The position numbers were made by a program, and so were the translations under genes. A DNA stretch of 28,851 nucleotides. Origin: JBATBW01 sp049662565 (GTDB taxonomy: Bacteria > Bacillota_I > Bacilli_A > Erysipelotrichales > Erysipelotrichaceae). Every line of letters begins with the position of its first letter. Position 1 is the stretch's first letter. The notes beneath the pieces are model-generated. The model saw only the letters and a program-made list of their open reading frames with translations. It had not been told where the DNA came from and did not search any database. This document shows, one piece after another, positions 1 through 7,803 of this stretch. The DNA lies in NCBI GenBank assembly GCA_049662565.1, contig JBATBW010000152.1, forward strand, positions 1 to 28,851, given 5' to 3'.

Positions 1-83
1 TTGGCGGCGGTTTTCTCGGTTTTGGTTTGGTTTTCGGATTAATCATTGTTGTTGTCGTGATAGCTTATTTATATCTTAAATAA
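1..83 (+). CDS. C-terminal end of a small glycine-rich membrane protein (partial)
   Basis: The frame starting at base 3 is open from the window edge to a TAA at 81-83. It encodes 26 residues beginning GGGFLGFGLVFGLII and then a valine-rich hydrophobic stretch ending AYLYLK. This looks like the last transmembrane helix of a small protein with a Gly-rich, GxxxG-like hydrophobic segment. The start lies outside the window, so length and family cannot be judged. A strong hairpin terminator follows 30 bases downstream, which supports a real gene end here. No function is assigned. Confidence 0.5.
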   Translation, partial: GGGFLGFGLVFGLIIVVVVIAYLYLK

Positions 84-113
84 ACTAGTAGATATTTCCT
101 TAAAAAGCACTAA

Positions 114-150
114 GTGACTGTATTTAATAAATACAGTCACCTTTTTTATT
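114..150 (+). terminator. Intrinsic terminator after the left-edge gene, possibly bidirectional
   Basis: A perfect 12-bp stem (114-125 with 129-140, loop AAT) is followed by CTTTTTT. It ends the + gene at 1-83. On the minus strand it lies 48 bases beyond the MATE stop codon and could stop that transcript too, although the minus-side T tract is weaker. The core GACTGTAT/AATACAGTC recurs in the terminator at 27087-27121. Confidence 0.85.
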
Positions 151-188
151 TATTTTAATATAATCAATTACCAATGGTAAAATAATCT

Positions 189-1535
189 TTACTTAACTTG
201 TAATCTTTCACCTCTATAATCATTCTTAACCTTGATAAAATAACACCCCACGATCACTAAAGCAATAAATGCAGAAATAGACACAGCCATACCAATAATA
301 AACATATTCGTATTAGGCAACTTAGCAAAATATAAAGATAACGGTATTCTTACAATAAATGAAGTGAATAACCCTTGAATCATTACAAACTTAGTTTTAC
401 CCATCCCATTAAAATATCCTAACAAACAAAAAGTAATTGATAAAAATAAATATTCAAAACTACAACTCTTCAAATACATTTGAGCAGAAGCGATAACATC
501 AGGATCACTTACAAAGATGCTCGCTAAAAAATCACCTTTAAAGAAAGTTAAAAGGAAAATTATCATGCCAAAACTAAAAGAAATAGTTGTCGCTATCTTC
601 ACTCCTTTCATCGCTCGATCATGTTGATTAGCTCCCATATTTTGCGCAACATATGTCGATAGAGTCGACATAAATGCTGTCGCAACTAATGATAAGAAAA
701 TAAATAGTTTTTCACTAATACCCACACTCGCACTAGCAATTACTCCTAAAGAATTAACAATAGCTGTAATTATTAAAAAGGAAATACAAATTAAAAAATC
801 TTGTAAAGCAATAGGGAAACCCAAGTTCCATATTTTTTTAACTTGAACACCAGAAATAATCTTCTTCCAGCTAATTTCAAAATTATAGTCACTCTTTTTA
901 ATATAATAGACCGAAAATAATACACTAACAGCTTGAGAAATAATTGTAGCGAAAGCCACACCTGCTACTCCCATATTAAAGTAGGCTACAAATAAATAAT
1001 CCAAAATAATATTACAAACACTGGCTACTCCAACAAATATTAATGGTAATTTAGAGTTCCCCATCCCCCTAAAAATACCACTAATGCCATTATATGCACT
1101 AATAAATATCATCCCAGATGTACAAATCGTAATATATACTATAGTTTGTTCTATGGCCTCAGTTGGCACTTGCATAATATTAACTATTTGTTTACTAAAA
1201 ATTAACACTAACAAAACAATAATCGCTGTAACAATAAAATATAATTTTATTTGACTATTCACAACGTCATTAATAGTTTTATGATCCTTTCTGCCTACCG
1301 ACTTTGCAATAATGATAGTCGCGCCCATTGTTAATCCACTAATTATAATTGTCAAAGCATGCATGACTTGGCTACCAGTTGCTACTGCGCTAATACTCGC
1401 GCTATCACAAAACTGGCCGATTACTGCTAAGTCAATTGCTCCATATAAAGCTTGTAATAACAAAGACAACATCAATAAACCGGCAAACTTAAATAAACTG
1501 TTTGTTATCATTCCTTGGGTAAAATTATCTTTCAT
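189..1535 (-). CDS. MATE family multidrug/toxin efflux protein
   Basis: A 448-aa polytopic membrane protein of the MATE (multi-antimicrobial extrusion) family, normally a Na+- or H+-coupled exporter of cationic drugs or metabolites with 12 helices. The N-terminal half has the typical SLLLQALYGAIDLAVIGQF region, and the QAVSVLFSVYYIKK and MGVAGVAFATIIS stretches are characteristic. The start is placed at 1535 (MKDNFTQG) because GGAGGA lies 5 bases upstream. A longer reading from 1595 would add 20 untypical residues and overlap the upstream gene's stop codon. A hairpin terminator separates it from the oxidoreductase gene and ends only a few bases before the ribosome binding site, so expression may depend on read-through or on regulation of that hairpin. 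The substrate cannot be inferred. Confidence 0.88.
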   Translation of the reverse strand: MKDNFTQGMITNSLFKFAGLLMLSLLLQALYGAIDLAVIGQFCDSASISAVATGSQVMHALTIIISGLTMGATIIIAKSVGRKDHKTINDVVNSQIKLYFIVTAIIVLLVLIFSKQIVNIMQVPTEAIEQTIVYITICTSGMIFISAYNGISGIFRGMGNSKLPLIFVGVASVCNIILDYLFVAYFNMGVAGVAFATIISQAVSVLFSVYYIKKSDYNFEISWKKIISGVQVKKIWNLGFPIALQDFLICISFLIITAIVNSLGVIASASVGISEKLFIFLSLVATAFMSTLSTYVAQNMGANQHDRAMKGVKIATTISFSFGMIIFLLTFFKGDFLASIFVSDPDVIASAQMYLKSCSFEYLFLSITFCLLGYFNGMGKTKFVMIQGLFTSFIVRIPLSLYFAKLPNTNMFIIGMAVSISAFIALVIVGCYFIKVKNDYRGERLQVK

Positions 1536-1547
1536 TTCTATCCTCCA

Positions 1548-1578
1548 TAAAAAAACTACCAAAGTTACATTTGGTAGT
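1548..1578 (-). terminator. Intrinsic terminator between the oxidoreductase and MATE genes
   Basis: On the minus strand a 9-bp stem (ACTACCAAA/TTTGGTAGT, loop of 6) is followed by seven Ts. The GGAGGA of the MATE gene starts only a few bases after the T tract. This is either a plain terminator for pyrF-pyrE-oxidoreductase or an attenuator of MATE expression. Confidence 0.75.
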
Positions 1579-1594
1579 GAAAATGTAAAAAGCA

Positions 1595-2572
1595 CTATTT
1601 TTCTTTAATATATTCCAGCATATCGTTGCCGAAATTAGGATTTACCAATGCTTGTCGACCTATACAAATCCCATCAACATCACAATCCTTTAAAACACTT
1701 AATACTTTATCAAAAGTATTGATCTCATTAACCGCAAATACCGGTTTATTAATATACTTTTTAATCATATATGCTCCATATATATATTCATTATACGGGA
1801 AATTAACATCAACTTCAACATTATGACCATAACTAAACCCAGTAGACACACTGATATAATCCACATCATCAACTAATTCTTGCGCATGATTAATGCCATC
1901 ACTTAAATTTGGCTCATAAGCCCCTAAACGAATACCAACAATGAACTTATCATTAGTGTTACTACGAATTTTTTTAATAATATCAATCAAATGACCACTT
2001 ATTTTATCAACACTATATTCATCATTTCTTTGATTTATATTTTTATTATATAACTGGGAAATCAAATAATTATGGCAACCATGAAGCTCAATTCCTTCAT
2101 AACCACATTTATAGGCCCTGATACCACATTGAATAAATTGCTCTTTCAATTCATCTAATTCTTCTTTAGTATAAGCTTTCGCTGCCCTTATACGACTTTT
2201 AGTCTCAATCATATAAGCGCTAGGTGCTTTCAAATCATCATCCACCGCAAAGATACCGCTAGATTGAATTTGCAATATAGCAACACAATCATAATAGTGA
2301 ATCGCATTCACTAATCTTTGATGATTAAAAATTTGTTGATTATTGTAAAGACCAATCTGGCTTTTATGCAATTTGCCTAACTCACCAATACTACAAGCCT
2401 CAACCACTATTAATCCAAAACCACCAGCAGCAAGTTTTTGATAATGAGCTATTTGTTCATCTTTAATCAAACCACTTTCATCACTAATATTAAAATTAAC
2501 CATAGGAGGTACTACTAAACGATTTTTTATAAATGTTTGACGAATTTTGAATTCTTCAAATACTTTTTTCAT
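1595..2572 (-). CDS. NADH:flavin oxidoreductase / old yellow enzyme-like TIM-barrel protein
   Basis: A 325-aa single-domain FMN TIM barrel of the old yellow enzyme family, about the usual length for the barrel without the extra iron-sulfur and NADH domains of 2,4-dienoyl-CoA reductases. Visible signatures are the N-terminal KNRLVVPPM, the central GYEGIELHGCHNYLISQ with family-typical histidines, FIVGIRLGAYEP, and the phosphate-binding DGICIGRQALVNP near the C-terminus. The family's usual QLxHxGR segment is replaced by LQIQSSG, so substrate handling may differ. The ATG is 1 base after the pyrE stop with no clear Shine-Dalgarno, suggesting translational coupling. The context puts it in a pyrimidine operon, but it is not a recognisable dihydroorotate dehydrogenase. 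Its substrate is unknown. Confidence 0.85.
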   Translation of the reverse strand: MKKVFEEFKIRQTFIKNRLVVPPMVNFNISDESGLIKDEQIAHYQKLAAGGFGLIVVEACSIGELGKLHKSQIGLYNNQQIFNHQRLVNAIHYYDCVAILQIQSSGIFAVDDDLKAPSAYMIETKSRIRAAKAYTKEELDELKEQFIQCGIRAYKCGYEGIELHGCHNYLISQLYNKNINQRNDEYSVDKISGHLIDIIKKIRSNTNDKFIVGIRLGAYEPNLSDGINHAQELVDDVDYISVSTGFSYGHNVEVDVNFPYNEYIYGAYMIKKYINKPVFAVNEINTFDKVLSVLKDCDVDGICIGRQALVNPNFGNDMLEYIKEK

Positions 2573-2573
2573 A

Positions 2574-3209
2574 CTATTTATTAGTTATCCAAGATTCATC
2601 ACTTGGATTATCTCTAAATTGTTTTAAACGAACAATATCTTGAGAAGTAATATAACCACTACTAGCCGCAACATCTAATAAAATATCATAATTAGTAGCC
2701 GAAACATTTTGAACTTTCGCATCAGCCAATCTTTTCAATCCCTTAGCCATACCATAAGTAAATATTGAAGCAATGCCAATTACATCAGCACCAACTTCTC
2801 GTAAAGCCTCTACCGTATCAATACAACTACCACCAGTAGAGATCAAGTCTTCAACTACTACTACTTTTTGACCAGGTAAAACTTTACCTTCAATTTTATT
2901 TGTACGACCATGATCCTTACTACTACTACGAACATAACCCATTGGCAAATTCAAAATAGAAGCAACAATTGCAGCATGAGCAATACCAGCTGTACTTGTA
3001 CACATTATCACTTCACATTGGGGATAATAAGTAGTTATAATACGAGCTAAAGCATTTTCTACATCACGACGAACATTTACATCCGACAAAGTCAAACGAT
3101 TATCGCAATATATTGGTGATTTAATACCGCTAGCCCAAGTAAATGGTTCATCCGGTCTTAAAAATACAGCTCTCAATTCTAACAAATGCTTTGCGATTAT
3201 TTTTTCCAT
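2574..3209 (-). CDS. pyrE: Orotate phosphoribosyltransferase
   Basis: A 211-aa type I phosphoribosyltransferase that converts orotate and PRPP to OMP, the fifth step of de novo UMP synthesis. The PRPP-binding loop VVVVEDLISTGGS is at residues ~116-128. The N-terminal FTWASGIKSPIYCDNR is the orotate/PRPP region typical of PyrE, and GYVRSSSKDHG carries the mobile catalytic loop. Length is normal. The start codon overlaps the pyrF stop by one base (TAATG), so the two are translationally coupled. pyrF, which supplies the next enzyme, is directly upstream. Confidence 0.95.
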   Translation of the reverse strand: MEKIIAKHLLELRAVFLRPDEPFTWASGIKSPIYCDNRLTLSDVNVRRDVENALARIITTYYPQCEVIMCTSTAGIAHAAIVASILNLPMGYVRSSSKDHGRTNKIEGKVLPGQKVVVVEDLISTGGSCIDTVEALREVGADVIGIASIFTYGMAKGLKRLADAKVQNVSATNYDILLDVAASSGYITSQDIVRLKQFRDNPSDESWITNK

Positions 3210-3922
3210 TATTCTTCTCCTAAGACAAATTCTTTATAACATCTTCTATAAGCACTCACCACATCTTCAGCTTGCGTTATTGGACGACCAACTACAATAT
3301 AATGCGATCCAATTTCACGAGCTTTATAAGGTGTGGTAATTCTCTTTTGATCATCTTTAGCACTATCCGCAAAACGAATACCTGGAGTAATAGTCGCAAA
3401 CAAAGCACCACAAGCTTCGCGAACAAAACCTGCTTCTAAAGGTGAACAAACAACACCATCAAGTCCTGCTTCTTTTGTATTTAATGCATATTTAGTAACA
3501 CAATCTTTAATTGATCCTGATATCAATAATTCATTATTCATTTCATCTTCATTTGTCGAAGTTAATTGCGTAACCGCAATTAACAAAGGACACTTATTAC
3601 CACAGCTTCCCTCTAACAATCCTTCTTTAGCAGCTTTCATCATTTCAATAGTACCACTAGCATGAACATTAACCATATCAACATCTAATAAAGCCAAATT
3701 TCTCATCGCTTTCTTTACAGTATTAGGAATATCATGCAACTTTAAGTCCAAGAAAATCTTATGTCCTCTTTTTTTAATTTCTCGAACAATATTAGGCCCT
3801 TCAGCATAGAACAATTCCATTCCAATCTTTACAAAAGGTTTTTCTTCCTTAAACTGATCTAAAAAGTTTAAAGTATCCTCCATATTTTTAAAATCCAAGG
3901 CAATAATAACATCTCTTTCCAT
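3209..3922 (-). CDS. pyrF: Orotidine 5'-phosphate decarboxylase
   Basis: A 237-aa TIM-barrel enzyme that decarboxylates OMP to UMP, the last step of de novo pyrimidine synthesis. The catalytic set is present: K32 (VKIGMELFY) and D59-x-K61-x-x-D64 in [12 protein letters not shown]. The phosphate-binding end TPGIR...YIVVGRPI is also present. AAAGGAA lies 8 bases before the ATG. It is the first gene of pyrF-pyrE-oxidoreductase. The promoter probably overlaps the terminator of the upstream symporter gene. I see no PyrR-type attenuator in the 55-base leader. Confidence 0.95.
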   Translation of the reverse strand: MERDVIIALDFKNMEDTLNFLDQFKEEKPFVKIGMELFYAEGPNIVREIKKRGHKIFLDLKLHDIPNTVKKAMRNLALLDVDMVNVHASGTIEMMKAAKEGLLEGSCGNKCPLLIAVTQLTSTNEDEMNNELLISGSIKDCVTKYALNTKEAGLDGVVCSPLEAGFVREACGALFATITPGIRFADSAKDDQKRITTPYKAREIGSHYIVVGRPITQAEDVVSAYRRCYKEFVLGEE

Positions 3923-3949
3923 TTTTCATATTCCTTTCCACTATTATTA

Positions 3950-3978
3950 ATTTTATCAAAAAAGTGACACTAAGTCAC
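3950..3978 (-). promoter_or_regulatory. Putative promoter of pyrF-pyrE operon
   Basis: On the minus strand GTGACT (3978-3973), a 17-base spacer and TAAAAT (3955-3950) match sigma-A spacing. The -35 box lies inside the terminator hairpin and stop codon of the upstream symporter gene. Transcription would start about 20 bases before the pyrF ATG. Confidence 0.45.
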
Positions 3979-3979
3979 T
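3958..3979 (-). terminator. Short terminator overlapping the symporter stop codon
   Basis: On the minus strand AGTGAC-TTAGT-GTCACT (6-bp stem) is followed by TTTTTT. The 5' arm includes the symporter TAG stop. The stem is short, so termination may be partial. Confidence 0.5.
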
Positions 3980-5303
3980 AATTATTATACTTATCAATAT
4001 CTAACATTTGTTCACTTTTCGCAACACAAACAGCCGCAGCACTATCCCCAACTACATTAAGTGAAGTAACCAACATCTCAATAGGACGATTAATCGCTAA
4101 AATTAATGAATACGCCAATAAACAAGCATCAGTAGTATATCCCATACCACTTAATACCGTAAATAAAATTACTGCACCAGCACCAGGAGCTGCCGGAGTT
4201 CCAATCGATGCAATTAAAGCTAAAATACCAATAACAAAAATATTGACAATAGTTAATTCAAAGCCACCACTAGCAGCGATAAAAATAGCTGCAATAACTT
4301 GCATTATTGCCGTACCATCCATATTTATAGTCATCCCTAAAGGTAAAACAAATGAAGTGATTTCTTCACTAACCCCTAATTCTTCAATATTAGTTTGAGT
4401 ATTTAACGGTAATGTCGCAGCACTACTACTAGTACTAAATCCAAATACTGCCACTTTAGCTATTTTTCGAATAAAATGAAAAGGATTCAACTTACCAATT
4501 CCAAAAATAAATAAAGCATAACCCACAAATAAATAAACCAACAATAAAACAACAGTAGTAACCACATAAGTTAAAGCTGGTTTTAAGTGTTCAATACCAT
4601 AAATCGCAAATGTTCTAGTCAACAAACAAAAAATAGCAATTGGACCAAATTTATTAACCACAAAAGACAAGAATATCGTAATTATTTCATGAATCTCTTC
4701 ACTTAAATTTCTAATATAACTTTCCTTATTACGCACATTAATAATATATCCAATAACAACTGCTAAAAAGACAATAGACAACACTGCCCCATTACTCGTA
4801 AATACTGATAAAATATTACCTGGAATAATATTTACAAATATATTTAATGGATTAGTACCAACTTTACCTGTTGCGGCATTAATACCTTCAATACTAACAT
4901 TAAATAAACCCGCATTATAAACAACATAACCAACAATACCCGCAAATACTAAAGCAATACTACTAGTTAAGAAAAATAAACCAATAGTCTTATAGCTAAT
5001 TCTCCCTAACTTCTTAGTATCACTAATCTTACACATCGCCAATAAAATACTAGTAAATACCATCGGAACAATAATAAGTTGTAAACTATTTACAAACAAC
5101 TTCCCAACAATATAAAACAACCCTATCGCTTGACTACCAGCTTCAACACTAATATCTTGAAACAAAATATTGTTAATACTATTCCATAAACCCACTTGAT
5201 TAGAACTCAGTAAATTCTCTCTTAAAAATAAAAATCCAAAACCCACACCAAGTCCTAATAACATTGCAATAAACATCCTAATAGCTAAACTTCTCTTCTT
5301 CAT
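3978..5303 (-). CDS. DAACS-family Na+/dicarboxylate-amino acid symporter, probably neutral amino acid type
   Basis: A 441-aa membrane protein of the dicarboxylate/amino acid:cation symporter family (GltP, GltPh, SstT, TcyP). Family marks are the serine-rich re-entrant loop STSSSAATLPL, the Na+ motif NMDGT in TINMDGTAIMQV, the second hairpin GTPAAPGAGA and the helix-8 end NVVGDSAAAV...VAKSE. Aligned by eye to GltPh, N401 and D405 are kept, but the side-chain-binding R397 is Val and D394 is Glu. This argues against glutamate or aspartate and for a neutral or sulfur amino acid. The start is set at 5303 (MKKRSL) because GGGG is 6 bases upstream; the longer reading begins at a TTG inside that site. 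A promoter and a structured leader with a terminator precede it. Confidence 0.88.
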   Translation of the reverse strand: MKKRSLAIRMFIAMLLGLGVGFGFLFLRENLLSSNQVGLWNSINNILFQDISVEAGSQAIGLFYIVGKLFVNSLQLIIVPMVFTSILLAMCKISDTKKLGRISYKTIGLFFLTSSIALVFAGIVGYVVYNAGLFNVSIEGINAATGKVGTNPLNIFVNIIPGNILSVFTSNGAVLSIVFLAVVIGYIINVRNKESYIRNLSEEIHEIITIFLSFVVNKFGPIAIFCLLTRTFAIYGIEHLKPALTYVVTTVVLLLVYLFVGYALFIFGIGKLNPFHFIRKIAKVAVFGFSTSSSAATLPLNTQTNIEELGVSEEITSFVLPLGMTINMDGTAIMQVIAAIFIAASGGFELTIVNIFVIGILALIASIGTPAAPGAGAVILFTVLSGMGYTTDACLLAYSLILAINRPIEMLVTSLNVVGDSAAAVCVAKSEQMLDIDKYNN

Positions 5304-5430
5304 ATCTAACCCCAATCTAGTCTAGATACCAAAAAAACCTTATACCATTTAAGTATAAGGTTTTAACATAATAAAAATTGTATTATCCTTACTGGCCTCT
5401 CGTGCCAACTTAAAGGTATCTAACCTCTAA
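5304..5430 (-). promoter_or_regulatory. Structured leader RNA with terminator upstream of the symporter (unassigned cis-regulator)
   Basis: Between a clear promoter and the symporter start lies a ~120-nt leader. In minus-strand order it holds CCTT-TAAG-TTGGC-ACGAGAG-GCCAG-T-AAGG (a two-part hairpin at about 5414-5384), an ATAATA/TATTAT hairpin, and then a 12-bp terminator hairpin with seven Ts (5364-5331). TTAGATACC near the 5' end (5423-5415) can pair with GGTATCTAG just after the terminator (5330-5322), which would enclose the whole leader. This arrangement suits a riboswitch or other attenuator. It lacks the T-box AGGGTGGNACC element and I could not match it to any riboswitch consensus I know. 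Confidence 0.5.
5331..5364 (-). terminator. Leader terminator (attenuator) of the symporter gene
   Basis: A 12-bp stem (5353-5364 with 5334-5345, loop of 7) is followed by seven Ts on the minus strand. It lies about 30 bases before the symporter start codon and after its promoter, so it must be read through for expression. Confidence 0.8.
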
Positions 5431-5431
5431 T

Positions 5432-5459
5432 ATTTTACTACAAAAGAGCCAAAAGTCAA
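5432..5459 (-). promoter_or_regulatory. Sigma-A promoter of the symporter leader
   Basis: On the minus strand TTGACT (5459-5454), a 16-base spacer and TAAAAT (5437-5432). Transcription would start near 5425, just before the structured leader. Confidence 0.65.
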
Positions 5460-5482
5460 TACGCTATCCCACATTTGATAAC

Positions 5483-6735
5483 TTAATTACTCAAATGCTC
5501 TTTGTCAACTACCTCAAACTTAAAATCCATCGAAATAGCTAAAACAACAGTCAATATTAAAAACAGACCTAATGCGATAGATACATAAATGATACTAAAA
5601 TTACTAGCAATATATACTAGACCAATAGTAACTAATCCTGGAACAAATAATAAAATCGAATTAATAGCTGATTCTATACTTCCCATCATATCCTCAGGAA
5701 TTACACTAAAAACACTTTGTTGTAAACGTGGACTAAGTATACCTACCGCTATCGATGATAGAAATGATCCAACAATTATAATCCCAAAATTATTGAAAGC
5801 AAAACCAACAAGATAATTATTTGCATCAGTTGCGATAATATTGTCACTAACTTCGTAGTTAATTTTTTAAATAATGTACCACTAGCAATATTACCCACAA
5901 TCATACCAATAAAAATAATTGTCGTTAATATAGAAATAGATAAACCCGCCTCAAACCCCATAAAAGGAAAACTAATCAATATAATTGCACTAACTGGAAT
6001 GATTAAGTTAAGAATACTTTGAGATAATGCGAACACCATTAAAAACTTTCCAATTTTATGAATATTAAACAAATACTTAATTGAATCCACTAAATGAGAC
6101 ATACAGTTACCTAAACTAATTTTCGTATTATCATCAATTTTAGGTTCATTTTTTACTAAATCTTTTCTAATCACAAACGTCACAAAAAATACAATTAAAA
6201 AAGTCAAAGCGTTAACTAGAGCAAAAGTATTAATATCAATTATCCCTAAAGCAACTCCACCAATTAAATTACTAAGAGTTCGGACAATCATTTGAGTCCC
6301 TTGAGCAAACCCCATAGCACCAGCTATATCCTCACCTATTATTTAAATTAATATTGGTGTAAACATCGCCCCTGAAAAAAAACCAATACAATCAGATACT
6401 GTATTAAGAATACAAACCAAAACAACTATATTCAAACTAAAATCAAAACTAGTTAACGATAAAGCAACAAACAAATAAATAACAAATCGCGCCAACGAAA
6501 AAGCCAGCGATTTAAAAATTCGATTTTTCTGAAAATCAGCTACCGAACCAAAGAAAATTTGAAAAAATTGCGGTATAGTCTCCGAAATAGTAATAAACAA
6601 AATCGCTTGTGTTGCGAAAGAAAACCCCGAAACATAATTAATAAACGCTAAGTAAAACACCGTGTCCCCATTCACCGATATCCATCCATTAATAGTCAGT
6701 TTTCTTAATGAAATATTATTAATAAAACTCTTCAT
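5483..6735 (-). pseudogene. MFS efflux transporter, disrupted by a nonsense codon and a 1-base frameshift
   Basis: Three consecutive reading frames form one ~417-aa major facilitator protein, a likely drug or macrolide-type exporter. The first part (to 6343) starts MKSFINNISLRKLTING and includes the GSVADFQKNR loop resembling MFS motif A. It ends at an in-frame TAA (6345-6343); the frame continues directly as IIGEDIAGAMGFAQG. The second break is a 1-base loss in a poly-A run (minus strand; T run at 5863-5868). Restoring one A joins LFKK to INYEVSDNII and on through NNFGIIIVGSFLSS to the end (SPRLQQSVFSVIPEDMMGS). The total of 1253 bases is exactly one short of 418 codons. AAGGAGC precedes the ATG by 6 bases. 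Both lesions are single-base, so decay looks recent. Confidence 0.85.
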
Positions 6736-7008
6736 AATTGCTCCTTACTAAAAATGCAATTCGGAATATATGCTCCCCACTAATACCAACATCCCTACAT
6801 AAAAAATAAATATTATTCCACTTTTTCTCTGACAATAAATATTAATATGAGATCCACAATAAACAAACTACAAATTTCCACCCTAAGGTCTTTTATATAT
6901 AACAAAATTCTCAACTAAGTTTTATATTGATAATTTATTTGTTATTAATATTATAATATATATATATATCAACACAAATAAATTATATACTATTTAAATT
7001 ATCATTCA
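6736..7008. other. AT-rich intergenic region
   Basis: A 273-base gap between the ABC permease and the MFS pseudogene. It is extremely AT-rich, including an alternating TA run near 6955-6970. It probably holds the promoter of the MFS gene, but I cannot pick a convincing -35/-10 pair. No ORF with a ribosome binding site is seen. Confidence 0.4.
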
Positions 7009-7803
7009 TCAATAGCCAATAACTCCACCTTTTTTGCGTGACTTATTATGAAAATAAACAAAAACCTTTTTCCCAAATATATAATAAATAACACTTAAAA
7101 TTAAAACCATAACAACTTCAAACGACATATTATATACTAAAGGATAATCAAAGACAACAGCTCTAATTATATCTAATGTCCAAGTAAAAGGAAAAAAGTA
7201 ACCCAATATTGAAAGAGGATAAGGAATCATATTCAACGGTACAATTACCCCACATATAAAAGGGGCAATATTTCCAATAAAAGACACCAGTTGATCAGCT
7301 TCTTTCCACAACAACATTAACCCTAATAACATTGTCCCAAAACAAAAACTCGAAAAAAATGTTACCACCAATAATATCAATAAAAATAGAATTTGATACA
7401 AATTTAATTTAAGGAAAATCATTACTCCAGTTAATATAATTAAAGGTATTGATTGAATAACTGTAGAAATTATACCATCTAAAGTCCATCCAATAATTAA
7501 ATGATGAATATTCAAAGGCATTAATAATACTTCATCTAATATTCCTTCTCGCATTTGACTTCTCATTTGAAAAACAAATCCCCAAAGAATTTCTACACCA
7601 CCCCATATCGTACTTGCTAACAACAAATATATTGGAAACTGGGATAAATTACTAAATCCCGAAATTTCAATGTTATCATTTAATAACAATAACAAGGCTG
7701 GTAGAATAGGAACAATTAATGAAAATGAGGAAACCACAAAATTAATCTTATATCTAATTGCCGTTAAAAGATTAATCATAAACAACGAAAGAACCTTTAC
7801 CAT
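7009..7803 (-). CDS. ABC-2 type transporter permease (second permease)
   Basis: A 264-aa membrane protein with about six hydrophobic segments, typical of ABC-2 export permeases. After the first two helices comes the cytoplasmic MRSQMREGILDEVLLMPL stretch, which resembles the coupling region of this family (E-G-T/I-L-E/D followed by L-L-x-P). The conserved late motif ICGVIVPLNMIPYPLSILGYFFPFTW matches the usual SG..p...lP.....l....P.t family end. It overlaps the upstream permease by 7 bases, with GAGGGG about 10 bases before its ATG inside that gene. It probably forms a heterodimer with the upstream permease, driven by the ATPase encoded first. The substrate is unknown; the divergent tiny ORFs at 9674-9930 are a possible link. 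Confidence 0.82.
   Translation of the reverse strand: MVKVLSLFMINLLTAIRYKINFVVSSFSLIVPILPALLLLLNDNIEISGFSNLSQFPIYLLLASTIWGGVEILWGFVFQMRSQMREGILDEVLLMPLNIHHLIIGWTLDGIISTVIQSIPLIILTGVMIFLKLNLYQILFLLILLVVTFFSSFCFGTMLLGLMLLWKEADQLVSFIGNIAPFICGVIVPLNMIPYPLSILGYFFPFTWTLDIIRAVVFDYPLVYNMSFEVVMVLILSVIYYIFGKKVFVYFHNKSRKKGGVIGY

Noticed and set aside
1312..1608. 98-codon plus-strand ORF inside the MATE gene
   Set aside because: It has no ribosome binding site and lies antisense to a well-supported transporter gene; a shadow frame.
5304..5430. T-box or known riboswitch assignment for the symporter leader
   Set aside because: The conserved T-box antiterminator sequence and the cores of the riboswitches I know are absent, so I left it unassigned.
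6343..6345. Reassignment of TAA to a sense codon
   Set aside because: Many intact genes in the window end with TAA (e.g. mnmG, metG, parA), so the in-frame TAAs are better explained by gene decay.
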